Shown piece by piece: positions 27,670-37,175 of a DNA stretch of 64,000 nucleotides. Positions within the stretch are counted from its first letter, which is position 1; each line of letters opens with the position of its first letter. A program made the position numbers and the translations under genes. Source of the stretch: an uncultured Verrucomicrobiota bacterium (lineage in GTDB: Bacteria > Verrucomicrobiota > Verrucomicrobiia > Opitutales > Seribacteraceae); contig CACHJU010000003.1 of NCBI GenBank assembly GCA_902580225.1, positions 1 to 64,000 on the forward strand, in the 5' to 3' direction. The notes under the pieces are model-generated. The model searched no databases, had not been told where the DNA came from, and saw only the letters and a program-made list of their open reading frames with translations.

Positions 27670-28542
27670 TTATTCATTCAAATTCACTCCATCAGTCAGA
27701 ACTAGCTTTCTGAAGAGATCAATTAAGCGACGAGTAATAGTACCAGGTTCACCATCTCCAATTTTTCTGTGATCCACCTCTACGCATGGAATAACCTCGG
27801 CTGCTGTTCCTGTTAAAAAACACTCATCTGCGGTCCAGAGGTCGTAACGGGTTAAAGCTTGCTCTAGGCAGGTCAAATTTAATTCAGCGGCCAAGTCAAT
27901 TACGCACCCCCTAGTAATTCCTCGAAGAGAACCTGCATCTAAAGGCGGAGTGTATAAAATTCCCTTGGCGATCATAAATACATTATCGCCAGTGCACTCA
28001 GCAATCTCCCCCTTGTCATTCAGCATCAAGGCTTCTTGAAATCCAACTCTTTTTGCCTCAATCTTTGCGAGGATATTATTTAAATAATTTAAACTTTTTA
28101 TTGCAGGCGGTAGTGCGGCTGCATTTATTCGTCTAGTTGGAACTGTAATAATCTTTAACCCTTTTTGATACAATTCTTCAGGGTAGAGCTGGATATCATC
28201 AGCAATAATGAAAATATTTCCTGGACCACATCCGTCCGGAGTCAACCCGAGGTGACCTGGACCGCGAGTTACAACTAAACGAATATATCCATTGTTTAAT
28301 TCATTAGCTTGACAAGTATCGCAAACCGCTTTTTTCAATTGCTCCCGATTCAAGGGTATTTCCAAAAGGATTGCCTTGGCCGAAAACTCCAGACGTTCGA
28401 GATGTTCTTCCAATTTAAAAACACATCCGCTGTACAAACGAATGCCTTCAAAAACTCCGTCTCCATAAAGCAACCCATGGTCAAAGACAGAAATCTTTGC
28501 ATCTTCTTTTTGAACTAAATCACCGTTTAAATAAATTTTCAT
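27670..28542 (-). CDS. ilvE: Branched-chain amino acid aminotransferase (class IV)
   Basis: This PLP enzyme interconverts branched-chain amino acids and their 2-oxo acids. The fold-type IV signatures are MKIYLNGDLV and VFDHGLLYGDGVFEGIRLY at the N-terminus, the PLP-binding Lys in AIKSLNYLNNILAKIEA, EALMLNDKGEIAECTGDNVF, and DECFLTGTAAEVIPC near the end. Length is 290 residues. D-amino acid transaminase and ADC lyase share the fold; the LNYLNN and TGTAAEV motifs favour IlvE. It lies downstream of acs on the same strand. Confidence 0.88.
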   Translation of the reverse strand: MKIYLNGDLVQKEDAKISVFDHGLLYGDGVFEGIRLYSGCVFKLEEHLERLEFSAKAILLEIPLNREQLKKAVCDTCQANELNNGYIRLVVTRGPGHLGLTPDGCGPGNIFIIADDIQLYPEELYQKGLKIITVPTRRINAAALPPAIKSLNYLNNILAKIEAKRVGFQEALMLNDKGEIAECTGDNVFMIAKGILYTPPLDAGSLRGITRGCVIDLAAELNLTCLEQALTRYDLWTADECFLTGTAAEVIPCVEVDHRKIGDGEPGTITRRLIDLFRKLVLTDGVNLNE

Positions 28543-28576
28543 TTAATGGATTACAAAATGAAGTATTTTTTTGCCT

Positions 28577-28590
28577 TTGGCGAGAGCCAA
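28577..28590 (-). repeat. Short GC-rich hairpin between acs and ilvE
   Basis: A perfect five-base-pair stem (TTGGC/GCCAA) with a four-base loop starts 13 bases after the acs stop. On the minus strand a T-run precedes it and an A-run follows it, the reverse of a classical intrinsic terminator, so it may attenuate, protect an RNA end, or do nothing. Confidence 0.3.
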
Positions 28591-28603
28591 GAAAAAAGGT
28601 TAT

Positions 28604-30586
28604 TCACCTATTCCCAATTAAATTTTCCACAACACTCGGATCTGCCAATGTTGAGACATCGCCAATTTGATCGGTTTCATTAGTGGCAATTTTCCTTAAA
28701 ATTCTCCGCATAATTTTCCCTGATCTGGTTTTGGGTAAAGCGGGAGCCCAGTGAATCTGGTCTGGAGTGGCTATGGGTCCAATGACATTGCGCACTTGCT
28801 TTTTTAATTCACCTCTTAATTCTTCCGTGTAATCAACTCCGGAATTTAAAGTAACAAAGGCATATATGCCCTCACCCTTTACCTCGTGGGGAAATCCAAC
28901 CACAGCGGACTCTGCCACCGACTCATGGGATACTAAAGCACTTTCAACTTCTGCAGTGCCCATCCGATGACCGGATACATTAATCACATCATCGACCCTT
29001 CCTGTTATCCAATAATAACCATCATCATCCCTTCGGCAACCATCACCTGTGAAATAGAAACCTTTATATTGTTGGAAATAAGTGCTTTCAAAACGCTCAT
29101 GGTCGCCAAAGATTGTCCTCATTTGTCCCGGCCAAGGCTCCTCCATTGCCAAAACTCCACTCTCTCCGTTTCCAATAATTTCCATTCCTGACTGAGGATC
29201 CAATAAAATTGGTTTAACTCCAAAAAATGGGAAAGTTGCAGATCCCGGTTTTAAGGGAGTGGCTCCAGGTAGAGGAGAAATAAGAATACCACCTGTTTCA
29301 GTCTGCCACCAAGTGTCCATAATCGGACATCTTTCTTTCCCGGCGTTTCGATGATACCATCGCCATGCGTCAGGATTAATTGGTTCCCCCACACTACCAA
29401 GTATTCGTAAACTATCCATTTTATAATTACCGGGCCATTCCTCTCCAGCCGCAGCAATTGCTCGAATCGCAGTCGGAGCAGTATAAAATTGGTTTACTTT
29501 CCACTTTTCAATTACCTGCCAATATCGATCAGGATTTGGATAGGTAGGAATGCTTTCAAACATCATCGTGGTTGCACCATTGGCCAGCGGGCCATACACA
29601 ATGTAAGAATGTCCCGTTATCCATCCGATATCTGCAGCACAAAAATAAACATCACTCTCATGATAATCGAAAATATATTTATGTGTAGTAGCAGTGTAGA
29701 CCATGTAGCCTGCAGTTGTATGTAAAACCCCTTTAGGCTTACCGGTTGAACCCGATGTATATAAAATAAAAAGAGGGTCTTCTGCATCCATCTCCTCCCA
29801 TTCACACCTTTCACTTGCCTCTTCCATAACCTCATCCCACCAGAAATCCCTTCCTTCATTCATTGAACATTCAACCACGGATCTCTCTTCTACCCGACGA
29901 ACAACAATACAAGTTTCCACATCTCCGTTCATTTGACTCGAAGCACTTTTCATTGCCTGATCTGCATTCGGCTTCATAGGAATTGCCTTGGCACCTCGGA
30001 AAGTTCCATTAGCAGTAATCAAAGTTTTACAATTCGAATCCACAATTCGATCTGCCAAAGCCTCCGCAGAAAAACCTCCGAATACCACCGAATGCACAGC
30101 ACCAATTCGAGCACAGGCAAGCATGGCAATAGTCGCTTCTGGCACCATCGGCATGTAGATTGAAACACAATCTCCCTTTTTAACCCCACGACTCTTTAAA
30201 ACATTTGCAAACTTACAAACTTGCTGGTGAAGCTTTTTATAACTGATCGTTTTATCTTCACCGGGTTCATTACCTTCCCAAATAATTGCAGTCTTATTCG
30301 GACGGACCTCCAGATGGCGGTCCACGCAATTATAACAAACATTTGTTTTAGCACCGGTGAACCATTTAATTTCGATAGGCCCCTTTTCCATATCGTAATT
30401 AAAAGATCGGACTTGTTCCCACTTTTTGAACCAGTGAAAATTATGGGCTATTTCAGACCAGAATTCATCCGGTTCCTCAATACTTCTTGTGTAGTGTTTA
30501 AAATATTCTTCCATGCTTCCTACATGGGCTTTTTTGGAAACATTTTCAGGAGGATGAACTAAGTCAAGGTGCTTATTTTCATTCAT
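28604..30586 (-). CDS. acs: Acetyl-CoA synthetase
   Basis: Acs activates acetate to acetyl-CoA through acetyl-AMP. The 660-residue adenylate-forming enzyme shows [17 protein letters not shown] at the start, the P-loop-like [38 protein letters not shown], the conserved Trp of the acetate pocket in [31 protein letters not shown], and the C-terminal [14 protein letters not shown] carrying the catalytic (acetylatable) Lys. Length and motifs identify Acs rather than propionyl-CoA synthetase. It is divergent from queA. Confidence 0.96.
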   Translation of the reverse strand: MNENKHLDLVHPPENVSKKAHVGSMEEYFKHYTRSIEEPDEFWSEIAHNFHWFKKWEQVRSFNYDMEKGPIEIKWFTGAKTNVCYNCVDRHLEVRPNKTAIIWEGNEPGEDKTISYKKLHQQVCKFANVLKSRGVKKGDCVSIYMPMVPEATIAMLACARIGAVHSVVFGGFSAEALADRIVDSNCKTLITANGTFRGAKAIPMKPNADQAMKSASSQMNGDVETCIVVRRVEERSVVECSMNEGRDFWWDEVMEEASERCEWEEMDAEDPLFILYTSGSTGKPKGVLHTTAGYMVYTATTHKYIFDYHESDVYFCAADIGWITGHSYIVYGPLANGATTMMFESIPTYPNPDRYWQVIEKWKVNQFYTAPTAIRAIAAAGEEWPGNYKMDSLRILGSVGEPINPDAWRWYHRNAGKERCPIMDTWWQTETGGILISPLPGATPLKPGSATFPFFGVKPILLDPQSGMEIIGNGESGVLAMEEPWPGQMRTIFGDHERFESTYFQQYKGFYFTGDGCRRDDDGYYWITGRVDDVINVSGHRMGTAEVESALVSHESVAESAVVGFPHEVKGEGIYAFVTLNSGVDYTEELRGELKKQVRNVIGPIATPDQIHWAPALPKTRSGKIMRRILRKIATNETDQIGDVSTLADPSVVENLIGNR

Positions 30587-30662
30587 ATAATCTAGAGTTG
30601 AAGGTTTTAGTAAGTTTTAGGCGATTGATCTTAGCTTGTCGATGCGTTTTAAAGAACACTTT

Positions 30663-31721
30663 ATGTTGACCAAAGAATTAGAGTTCAAATTACCCAATGA
30701 ATTAGTTGCTCAAACGCCATCCCGTCGACGTGACCAATCACGTCTTCTCGTCTTCAGTCGATCATCCCAATCGATTACCCATCATCATTTTCACGAACTG
30801 CCCAATCTGCTTCCCCCAAACCTATCTATTTTGAGAAACGATGTCTCTGTCTTTAAAGCAAGAATATTAGGCAAAAGGCCAAGTGGTGCCCCTGTTGAAT
30901 GCCTTATGTTAAAACCAGTCTATCCTTTTGAAAATACCTGGAGATGTCTGTTAAAACCAGGTGCTAAAACTGCCAAAGCCCGAAAATTTGGATTAAAGGA
31001 CGAATATTCTGCTGAAATTATAAGATGTCTTCCTTCCGGTGAATATGTGGTTCATTTTGAACTTCCTAATGACAGTGACCCAGTTTCACTAGCTCAAAGA
31101 ATTGGTTCTCTCCCACTTCCCCCGTATATTCGGCGACCTGCTACAAAAGTAGATGAAAAGCGCTACCAAACCGTTTATGCTAATCAAGCAAAGCTTTCAG
31201 CCGTCGCATCCCCGACCGCCGGCTTACATTTCACACCAGAAATTCTCAATCGCCTTCTGGGCCAAGGTCACAGCATATATGATCTCACCCTTTCAGTTGG
31301 CTTGGGAACTTTCCGTCCGGTTGAGACAGAACATATTGAAGACCATCCGATGCATGCAGAAAAATATTTTATATCCCCAGAAACGAAGTTGATACTACGC
31401 AATTCACAAAAGACCAAATTCGCGATCGGGACAACCTGCGTCCGAGCGATTGAAGACTACATGAATAATCAAGACTCTGAAAATAGCCAATCCAGTGAAG
31501 TTGAGGCTAAACTCTTTATCCGCCCACCCCATAAATTTCTTGGCGTGGATCACCTCCTGACAAATTTTCATCTACCTGGTTCTACCCTGATGTGCCTAGT
31601 TGGTGCCTTCCTTATACCAGGAGAGAACCATGGAGTTTCGCTACTCAAGGAAATATACCACGTAGCTGTGTCAAAAAAATACCGCTTTTTTTCATATGGA
31701 GATGCAATGCTTATTATATAG
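30663..31721 (+). CDS. queA: S-adenosylmethionine:tRNA ribosyltransferase-isomerase
   Basis: QueA transfers and rearranges the ribosyl part of SAM onto 7-aminomethyl-7-deazaguanine in tRNA, giving epoxyqueuosine. Family signatures are present: ELPNELVAQTPSRRRDQSRLLV-like opening, LLKPGAKTAKA, GSLPLPPYIRR, the VASPTAGLHFTPE motif, LSVGLGTFRPVE, HAEKYFISPE and NFHLPGSTLMCLVGAF. The frame extends to a TTG at 30636 with an ATG at 30642, but the ATG at 30663 (MLTKELEFKLP) fits the usual start. Length is about 352 residues. Confidence 0.95.
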   Translation: MLTKELEFKLPNELVAQTPSRRRDQSRLLVFSRSSQSITHHHFHELPNLLPPNLSILRNDVSVFKARILGKRPSGAPVECLMLKPVYPFENTWRCLLKPGAKTAKARKFGLKDEYSAEIIRCLPSGEYVVHFELPNDSDPVSLAQRIGSLPLPPYIRRPATKVDEKRYQTVYANQAKLSAVASPTAGLHFTPEILNRLLGQGHSIYDLTLSVGLGTFRPVETEHIEDHPMHAEKYFISPETKLILRNSQKTKFAIGTTCVRAIEDYMNNQDSENSQSSEVEAKLFIRPPHKFLGVDHLLTNFHLPGSTLMCLVGAFLIPGENHGVSLLKEIYHVAVSKKYRFFSYGDAMLII

Positions 31722-31773
31722 TAATTAGATTTTAGTAAATTTATTTTTTAATTGAGAAAATTCGACTCACATT

Positions 31774-31797
31774 ATTGCTATCTAAAGCAATCTTTTT
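31774..31797 (+). terminator. Weak intrinsic terminator candidate after queA
   Basis: About 50 bases after the queA stop, ATTGCT and AGCAAT form a six-base-pair stem with a six-base loop, followed by CTTTTT. The stem is short and AT-rich, so termination would be inefficient. Confidence 0.3.
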
Positions 31798-31922
31798 AAG
31801 AAATAAAAAAGAGTTTAAGCCGATGGCGAACCGATAACTAAATATATAAATACAATTTTAACTTTTTAATTTTCTCTCGGAGTTCTGTATGAACAATAGA
31901 AAAACAATGGAGAATAAGAAAG

Positions 31923-32708
31923 TTACTCTGTTCTTTCCAAAGACTTCGTGGTTTGATTGTAATAGACTTTCTCTGGAATTGCTTGCACGATGAAATAGAT
32001 CCAAGTGCCATCCTGATTTCGAAACATATGTGGGTAAATTCCTGGTCCTGTCCATAACCATTTCTGCCTAGGACTCCAAAGCCATATCGAAGAGGGATCA
32101 TTACCATCAGCATAAAGCCAACCATGGAATTGATGGTGTATCCAATTATTAGCACCCTGAAAGTAGTTGCCAAACCAACTCGATTTTTTCCAACCAGGTT
32201 GGGTCATTTCTAAAGAATCAGAAAGTACATCAACTGAAATTGAAGGACTTACAGTAGGGTCAGAAAAAGTCGTACCTGCCTCTAAACGAATAAAAACAAT
32301 CGCAGAAAGCCCCTCCGCACTTGCACTAATAGATACCCTAGTAGTTTTAGAAATATTTTTAGCTGTAACAAAACCATCTTTAAGAACTAATTCTTCACTC
32401 GTACTTGTCCAAAGAACTTTTTTTGGGGATAATGTGCTAATAGTTCCGTCATCTAGGCTCAAAGATGCTTCTAGCTTTGAAAACTCTCCTGATAATAACG
32501 AAATAGATTCTGAATTTGCATTTAATTTCGTTGGCACCGCGAAATCAGCATAAGGACCTACCTGATTAGTTAATGATAAAGAAGAATCAGTGGTAACACC
32601 ATAAAAAGGGGCACCTATAACTCCTTCATTAACAACTTGAGCATGGAGAAGGTGAGCCAATGCCAATGAAAAAATTACAAAGATGGGTCTAATTATTAAA
32701 AAAAACAT
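31923..32708 (-). CDS. Small exported protein with Trp/Tyr-rich C-terminal domain
   Basis: The 261-residue protein begins with a signal peptide (hydrophobic residues about 2-22, cleavage near LHA-QV). Residues about 85-145 look like a bacterial Ig-like/BIG2-type strand pattern (VLWTSTSEELVLKDGF, VTAKNISKTTRVSISASAEG). Residues about 170-261 are strikingly aromatic: WFGNYFQGANNWIHHQFHGW, WLWSPRQKWLWTG, YPHMFRNQDGTWIYF. The same Trp/Tyr pattern closes the giant repeat protein at 50881-56262. It is divergent from the YceI-like gene. The function is unknown; surface location is inferred from the signal peptide. Confidence 0.75.
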   Translation of the reverse strand: MFFLIIRPIFVIFSLALAHLLHAQVVNEGVIGAPFYGVTTDSSLSLTNQVGPYADFAVPTKLNANSESISLLSGEFSKLEASLSLDDGTISTLSPKKVLWTSTSEELVLKDGFVTAKNISKTTRVSISASAEGLSAIVFIRLEAGTTFSDPTVSPSISVDVLSDSLEMTQPGWKKSSWFGNYFQGANNWIHHQFHGWLYADGNDPSSIWLWSPRQKWLWTGPGIYPHMFRNQDGTWIYFIVQAIPEKVYYNQTTKSLERTE

Positions 32709-32718
32709 GTTATAGACT

Positions 32719-32735
32719 AATTGTATAATACAATT
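32719..32735. promoter_or_regulatory. Perfect 17-base palindrome overlapping a -10-like box
   Basis: AATTGTATAATACAATT is a perfect inverted repeat with eight-base arms around one central base. It lies between two divergent exported-protein genes (starts at 32708 and 32769). It contains TATAAT, a consensus -10 hexamer, at 32724-32729. It could be an operator over a promoter; no good -35 box is visible. Confidence 0.4.
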
Positions 32736-32768
32736 GTTTTTAAAAACTATCGGGTCAAGAAAATTATT

Positions 32769-33488
32769 ATGAATTTCATAAGATTAATCGACAAATTTTC
32801 ATCTTTGTTTTATTATAAAAACATAGTGGTTCTTTATATTATAAAAGTTTTTCCTTTTTTTTGCTTGATGGTTTGTTCTTATAATCCTTGTCAGGCATCT
32901 AGGCAATTTGACTTTCAACCCCTTGGCAGTCTAAACAAGATTATAGTTAGCCTTTCCAAGGGCGAAAAATTTGGTTTTGGTCTAGTTAGAGGTGCTTTTG
33001 GCGAAGTATTGGGTAAAGTAAATCTTGACACCAAAAATCCGTCTAGTATGTCAGGAAATGTTATCTTGGATGTCCGCTCCCTTAGATTTGGCTACCACAA
33101 AGTGGATGGAGATGCCCAGCAACCCAATTGGCTAAACTCAGGAAAATACCCAAAAATTTTCTTTGAATTAAAAGGGCTTCGCGAAGATTACTGGAAGAAA
33201 AACATTTTATATGCAAAAGCTTTTGGTACTTTATCCATTAAAAACAAAACCGCTTCCATTTCTTTTCCCGTTTCCGTTAAATATCTTCACTCAAAACGAA
33301 AAAAATTTGATGGAAAATCCGGAGATGTACTTTTTCTAGAAGGAAACCTAACTTTAAGCAGAGGAAATTTTGGGATTCAACCTGAAGGTATGCTAGATTT
33401 TATCCAGGATCAAATAATCGTGAAAGTTTCGTTGGTCGGCTGTTCTAAAGGTAAGCGTCCTCTCCTTCCTTCGCGTCTTTTCATCTAA
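32769..33488 (+). CDS. YceI-like exported protein
   Basis: After an N-terminal hydrophobic segment that can act as signal peptide, the protein follows the YceI lipocalin-like pattern: strands with KFGFGLVRGAFGEVLGKVNL, then SGNVILDVRSLRFG, the acidic loop DGDAQQPNWLNSGKYPKIFF (family: 'D-x-H-L-x-s-x-d-F-F-D-x-x-k-y-P-x-x-x-F'), AFGTLSIKNKTASISFPVSV, LTLSRGNFGI and IIVKVSLVG. YceI proteins bind polyisoprenoids or amphiphiles in the periplasm, but many have unknown roles. The frame runs to a TTG at 32721; the ATG at 32769 is preferred. It is divergent from the small exported protein at 31923. Confidence 0.75.
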   Translation: MNFIRLIDKFSSLFYYKNIVVLYIIKVFPFFCLMVCSYNPCQASRQFDFQPLGSLNKIIVSLSKGEKFGFGLVRGAFGEVLGKVNLDTKNPSSMSGNVILDVRSLRFGYHKVDGDAQQPNWLNSGKYPKIFFELKGLREDYWKKNILYAKAFGTLSIKNKTASISFPVSVKYLHSKRKKFDGKSGDVLFLEGNLTLSRGNFGIQPEGMLDFIQDQIIVKVSLVGCSKGKRPLLPSRLFI

Positions 33489-33493
33489 AAAAA

Positions 33494-34072
33494 TTAATTA
33501 GGTTGCCAAGTTAACGCATGACATAAGGCAAGACCAAGAGCGTCGGACTGATCGAAAGGTAATGGTTTGGGGAGGTGAAGCATTTGAAATAAAGTTTGAG
33601 ACATCTGCTCTTTACTTGCTCTACCAAAACCAACAACTGCTTGTTTAACCCGCAAAGGAGCATATTCAAAAACTGGAACATCCCCGATTGCCGAAGCAGA
33701 TAAGGCAGCCCCTCGGGCGGCTCCCATAATTTGAGCAGTTTTAAAATTCTGTACATAAATCGTGGCTTCACAGGACACATGGCGGGGCTTCCATAGATCA
33801 ATTAAATGAGCAACTGCCTGATGAATCAAACCAAGACAGCTTATAGAATCAATTTTTGGTTTAAAAGAAAGAGTTTCAGAATGTAAGAGTTTAAAGGAAT
33901 TACCTTCACATTTCAACACCGCCAAGCCTGTTCCCCTCAAACTTGGGTCAATACCAAGAATATTCCCGTTGTATGCCTTTTTTTGTATCAATACCTTTGG
34001 GTCAACCTTGGTTGATTTATTTAATTTACCCTGCAAGTGATCTGCCCATAATTTTCTCGAACTTTTACCCAT
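33494..34072 (-). CDS. ruvC: Holliday junction resolvase RuvC
   Basis: RuvC cuts Holliday junctions during recombination. The catalytic acidic residues are visible in ILGIDPSLRGTGLAVL (first Asp), VSCEATIYVQNFKTAQIMGA (Glu) and the final PFDQSDALGLALCHAL (Asp pair). The 192-residue protein has about 36 extra basic residues before the RNase H-like fold. ruvA and ruvB are not nearby; instead it is the last gene of a long minus-strand block after recF and a TauE-like permease. Confidence 0.92.
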   Translation of the reverse strand: MGKSSRKLWADHLQGKLNKSTKVDPKVLIQKKAYNGNILGIDPSLRGTGLAVLKCEGNSFKLLHSETLSFKPKIDSISCLGLIHQAVAHLIDLWKPRHVSCEATIYVQNFKTAQIMGAARGAALSASAIGDVPVFEYAPLRVKQAVVGFGRASKEQMSQTLFQMLHLPKPLPFDQSDALGLALCHALTWQPN

Positions 34073-34083
34073 CTAGTATTATT

Positions 34084-34884
34084 CTAGAAGAGCATTCGTA
34101 TTCCAGCAAGCACGATGAAAAACCATATTAAACGCTCAAACAAATTTTGGTTAATGTATTTTACAATCATCGGTGCAATTGCCGCACCGAATATGGCGGG
34201 AATAAACATCCAACAGCTAACTGAAATTGAATCCAAATTAATAATTTCTAGGTCGATCATGAATGGAATTTTGATCAAATTTACTATTAGGAAAAGCCAG
34301 GCAGATGTTCCAATAAAAACATATTTTGGAAGTGCCATGGCTATAAGGTACAGCTGAGCGACTGGTCCAGCAGCATTGGCAAGCATGGTAGCCACCCCAC
34401 CCAGCAAACCAAAAGAAAGTCCAAAGACAACTGATCCTTTTGGAACAAGGTTTTTTTCTATTCTCTTTCTTCCACTTTTTTTCTTATAAAATTTACTTAA
34501 AAAATGCAAAGCGGTCATACTTAATAGAATCCCACCAATTACATATTTTAATTGACGAATTCGATGATCTCCTTCCTGAAAATAATCAAAAAGCCACCAC
34601 CCAAGCAAAGTTCCAACAATAAAGCATGGAAGTAATCGAATAATAAACTTCCAATCAGTATGCTTTCGGTACACCAAAGTCGCAGTAAGATCAGCTGAAA
34701 TTAGAATTGGTAAAAGCAATCCAACAGAAAGAGGCACTCCAACTGGACCTAATGCATCCTCTAATACCAAGGCGTAAATAGCCACGGTCAAATTACCTGC
34801 CCCTGGCAAACCCCCCTTGCTCATGCCCATGATCAGTGCTCCAATGGCTAAAAAAATCCAATGTGTTGAGGTTAAAAGTTCCAT
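34084..34884 (-). CDS. TauE/SafE-family membrane permease
   Basis: The 266-residue protein has about eight hydrophobic helices and the TauE/SafE (DUF81) pattern: an N-terminal half with GALIMGMSKGGLPGAGNLTV and a similar C-terminal half with FGLLGGVATMLANAAGPVAQLYL. Family members export sulfite, sulfoacetate or related organosulfur anions, but most are uncharacterised. It lies between recF (43 bases upstream) and ruvC (11 bases downstream) on the same strand, a context that does not point to a substrate. Confidence 0.85.
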   Translation of the reverse strand: MELLTSTHWIFLAIGALIMGMSKGGLPGAGNLTVAIYALVLEDALGPVGVPLSVGLLLPILISADLTATLVYRKHTDWKFIIRLLPCFIVGTLLGWWLFDYFQEGDHRIRQLKYVIGGILLSMTALHFLSKFYKKKSGRKRIEKNLVPKGSVVFGLSFGLLGGVATMLANAAGPVAQLYLIAMALPKYVFIGTSAWLFLIVNLIKIPFMIDLEIINLDSISVSCWMFIPAIFGAAIAPMIVKYINQNLFERLIWFFIVLAGIRMLF

Positions 34885-34927
34885 CTGAATGCAAATGCTA
34901 AAATATTGATCAAAATAATAATGGGAA

Positions 34928-36007
34928 CTAACTTTTTAAAAAGACACCAGATTTCACCTCAAATGATTCCCATTGATTTCCCTCGCTGCTGGTTGGAAAA
35001 GTCGTTCCGGTTGCAAATACTTGTGTATCTTTGGGAAGAAGTTTTTTAAAATTAGCCTTTCGTGATTCATCCAATTCTCCAAGTACATCATCAATCAAAA
35101 GAAGCGGGGTTCGTTTCCGAGTTTTTTTCAAGAATTCAAATTCTGAAAACCTTAGTCCCAAAACAAGTCCCCTTTGCTGTCCTTCCGATGAAAAAGTCTT
35201 AGCATCACGCTGATCAAGGAGAAATTGAAAGTCATCCCTATGTGGACCACGGCGGGTTGCACCGAGTTGACGATCTCTGTACCTTTCCTCATTTAAACGC
35301 CTTAAAAAATCCTCCTCACTAAGAAAATCAAGATCTGACCTTAATCTCAATCCTGCTTCTTCCAAACCACCAGAGAGGAACTGGTAGTAAGTTGACAGAA
35401 ACTTGGATAAAATGGGTATCGTCTCTACCCTGTATTGATAAACATGAAAAGCATTTGGAATTAAACTTTGCTCAAATGCATCGAGCTCCGAATCAGCTCC
35501 ACCTTTTTTAAGTAAAGCATTTCTATCACGCAAAGAGCGATGGAAATTTTTCAACGCTTCGAAGTATTCAGGTGAGGAAGAAGAAAGTAATAAATCAAGC
35601 CATTTACGGCGTTCTGTAGGTCCATCCCGCACCAAGCGAAAATCTCTCGAGGAAAAAACTACGGATGGAAACTTTCCAAGGTAGTCTGCAAATCGTCTTA
35701 TTTTTTCTCCATCGACTTCAAGTTGCTTATCACCCTTATCATGAAATTGTAAAAGTGATTCATGAAATTCTCCCTTGTCATCCTTAAACTGAAAAAATAA
35801 TCTACTTTTTTTAGCACCCACTCGGACTAATCCATCCATTCCCGACTTACGAAAAGAACGCAAAGAGGATGAAAGACCAATTGCTTCTAGTAAATTTGTC
35901 TTACCCTGCCCGTTTGCTCCAATAAAAAAAATATGTTGACCGTCAAATGATAAGTTTACTGCTTCGATATTACGAAAGTTTTCCAAATTTAAGGCAAGCA
36001 GACGCAC
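34928..36007 (-). CDS. recF: DNA replication and repair protein RecF
   Basis: RecF is an SMC-like ATPase that helps load RecA at gaps with RecO and RecR. The GTG start gives MRLLALNLENFRNIEAVNLSF, followed by the Walker A FIGANGQGKTNLLEAIGLSS, the family segment VFSSRDFRLVRDGPTERRKWLD, the ABC signature region TFSSEGQQRGLVLGLRFSEF and Walker B LLLIDDVLGELDESR. It has 359 residues. It is not beside dnaA-dnaN-gyrB as in many bacteria, but nine bases after a cysteine desulfurase gene. Confidence 0.95.
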   Translation of the reverse strand: MRLLALNLENFRNIEAVNLSFDGQHIFFIGANGQGKTNLLEAIGLSSSLRSFRKSGMDGLVRVGAKKSRLFFQFKDDKGEFHESLLQFHDKGDKQLEVDGEKIRRFADYLGKFPSVVFSSRDFRLVRDGPTERRKWLDLLLSSSSPEYFEALKNFHRSLRDRNALLKKGGADSELDAFEQSLIPNAFHVYQYRVETIPILSKFLSTYYQFLSGGLEEAGLRLRSDLDFLSEEDFLRRLNEERYRDRQLGATRRGPHRDDFQFLLDQRDAKTFSSEGQQRGLVLGLRFSEFEFLKKTRKRTPLLLIDDVLGELDESRKANFKKLLPKDTQVFATGTTFPTSSEGNQWESFEVKSGVFLKS

Positions 36008-36016
36008 TATTATATT

Positions 36017-37159
36017 TTAAATTGAAATTACTGATGATTCGGACGATTCCAAATTTAGTTCTTGATAAGCTTGAGCAAAAGCGGATGCAAGATTGCACCA
36101 GTCCTCTTCTGTTTGTTCAAAATATGAGCTCACCCGAATGAGCCTACGGGATTCATTTTCAGATAATCCCATGGATGAAGAAATTGACGAATATCCATTT
36201 TTATCGGTTGAACACGCAGAACCAGTGGATACCGAAAATCCAATCTTGTCTAACTTACCAACCCAACTCAAATTATTGTAATCTGGAAGAACAAAAAGAG
36301 AGGTGTTCCATAATCGAGGCGCTTTTTTACCCAATATATTTACTTGAGGTATTGCATTCATAAGATCCCGTTCAAATTGATCTCTCCACAAATGTAGATC
36401 GCGATATATATTCAAATTTGATTTCAACTCTTCCCAAGCAGTTAGAAGAGAAATTATACCAGGTACATTTTCCGTTCCGCCTCTAAGACTACCCTCTTGC
36501 CCTCCTCCTCTTTGCATTTGAATTGGTTGCTTGCTTGCAAGCCAACCCACACCTTTAGGTCCGGAAAATTTATGAGCACTTGCCGAAAAAGAAGAACAAA
36601 GGGAAAAATCATCAATTGTTTTTTTGCCAATCCACTGAGTAGCATCACAATGAAAATGTATCCCCCTTGAGGAGCACATTCGAGCTATATCCTGCCACGG
36701 TTGCAACACCCCAGACTCATTATTCGCAGCCATAAGGGAAACAAGACAGATATCATTAGAATTTAAAATATCCAGCACTCTATCGGAATCTACAAATCCC
36801 TCCTCATTGGCTGGCAGGAAATGAATTCGACCATCAAACCAATATTTTGCTGATTCAATAACACTAGAGTGCTCAAAAGGAGAGATCAAACAGCCAGATT
36901 TTGATTTTATAGATTTTCCCAAATGAGCGAAAACAGCGTTATTGGACTCGGTCGCACCAGAAGTAAAAATTAATTCATTTTTCCTCAATCCCAAGGAGGT
37001 CGCAATTTCAAATCGAACTTTCTCTAAAAGAGCCCGTGTATGTGCACTTTCCCGATAAGGAGAAGAAGGATTTTGCCAATTTTGCTTCAAGGCAACTTTG
37101 TACGCATCCAAAACATTTTTTCCCAATGGAGTGGTTGCGTTGTTATCAAAAAAGACCAT
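36017..37159 (-). CDS. Cysteine desulfurase (NifS/IscS type)
   Basis: This PLP enzyme takes sulfur from cysteine for Fe-S clusters or thio-modifications. The class V aminotransferase features are VFFDNNATTPLG, FTSGATESNN, EHSSVIE, the PLP-binding Lys in SASAHKFSGPKGVGWL, RGGTENVPGI and the catalytic Cys in VSTGSACSTDKNGYS followed by a SRRLIRVS-type motif. The active-site Cys loop suits the class I NifS/IscS group. It has 380 residues. There is no iscU/iscA nearby; neighbours are a LysM lipoprotein and recF. IscS, NifS or a tRNA-thiolation enzyme remain possible. Confidence 0.9.
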   Translation of the reverse strand: MVFFDNNATTPLGKNVLDAYKVALKQNWQNPSSPYRESAHTRALLEKVRFEIATSLGLRKNELIFTSGATESNNAVFAHLGKSIKSKSGCLISPFEHSSVIESAKYWFDGRIHFLPANEEGFVDSDRVLDILNSNDICLVSLMAANNESGVLQPWQDIARMCSSRGIHFHCDATQWIGKKTIDDFSLCSSFSASAHKFSGPKGVGWLASKQPIQMQRGGGQEGSLRGGTENVPGIISLLTAWEELKSNLNIYRDLHLWRDQFERDLMNAIPQVNILGKKAPRLWNTSLFVLPDYNNLSWVGKLDKIGFSVSTGSACSTDKNGYSSISSSMGLSENESRRLIRVSSYFEQTEEDWCNLASAFAQAYQELNLESSESSVISI

Positions 37160-37175
37160 TTTAAATGGCCCTATT

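Noticed and set aside
30587-30662. Upstream start for queA at TTG 30636 or ATG 30642
   Set aside because: These would add nine or seven residues not found in the family; the ATG at 30663 gives the normal QueA N-terminus.
31838-32173. 111-codon minus-strand frame overlapping the small exported protein
   Set aside because: It lies in another frame of the 31923-32708 gene, whose signal peptide and repeated aromatic domain prove the coding frame.
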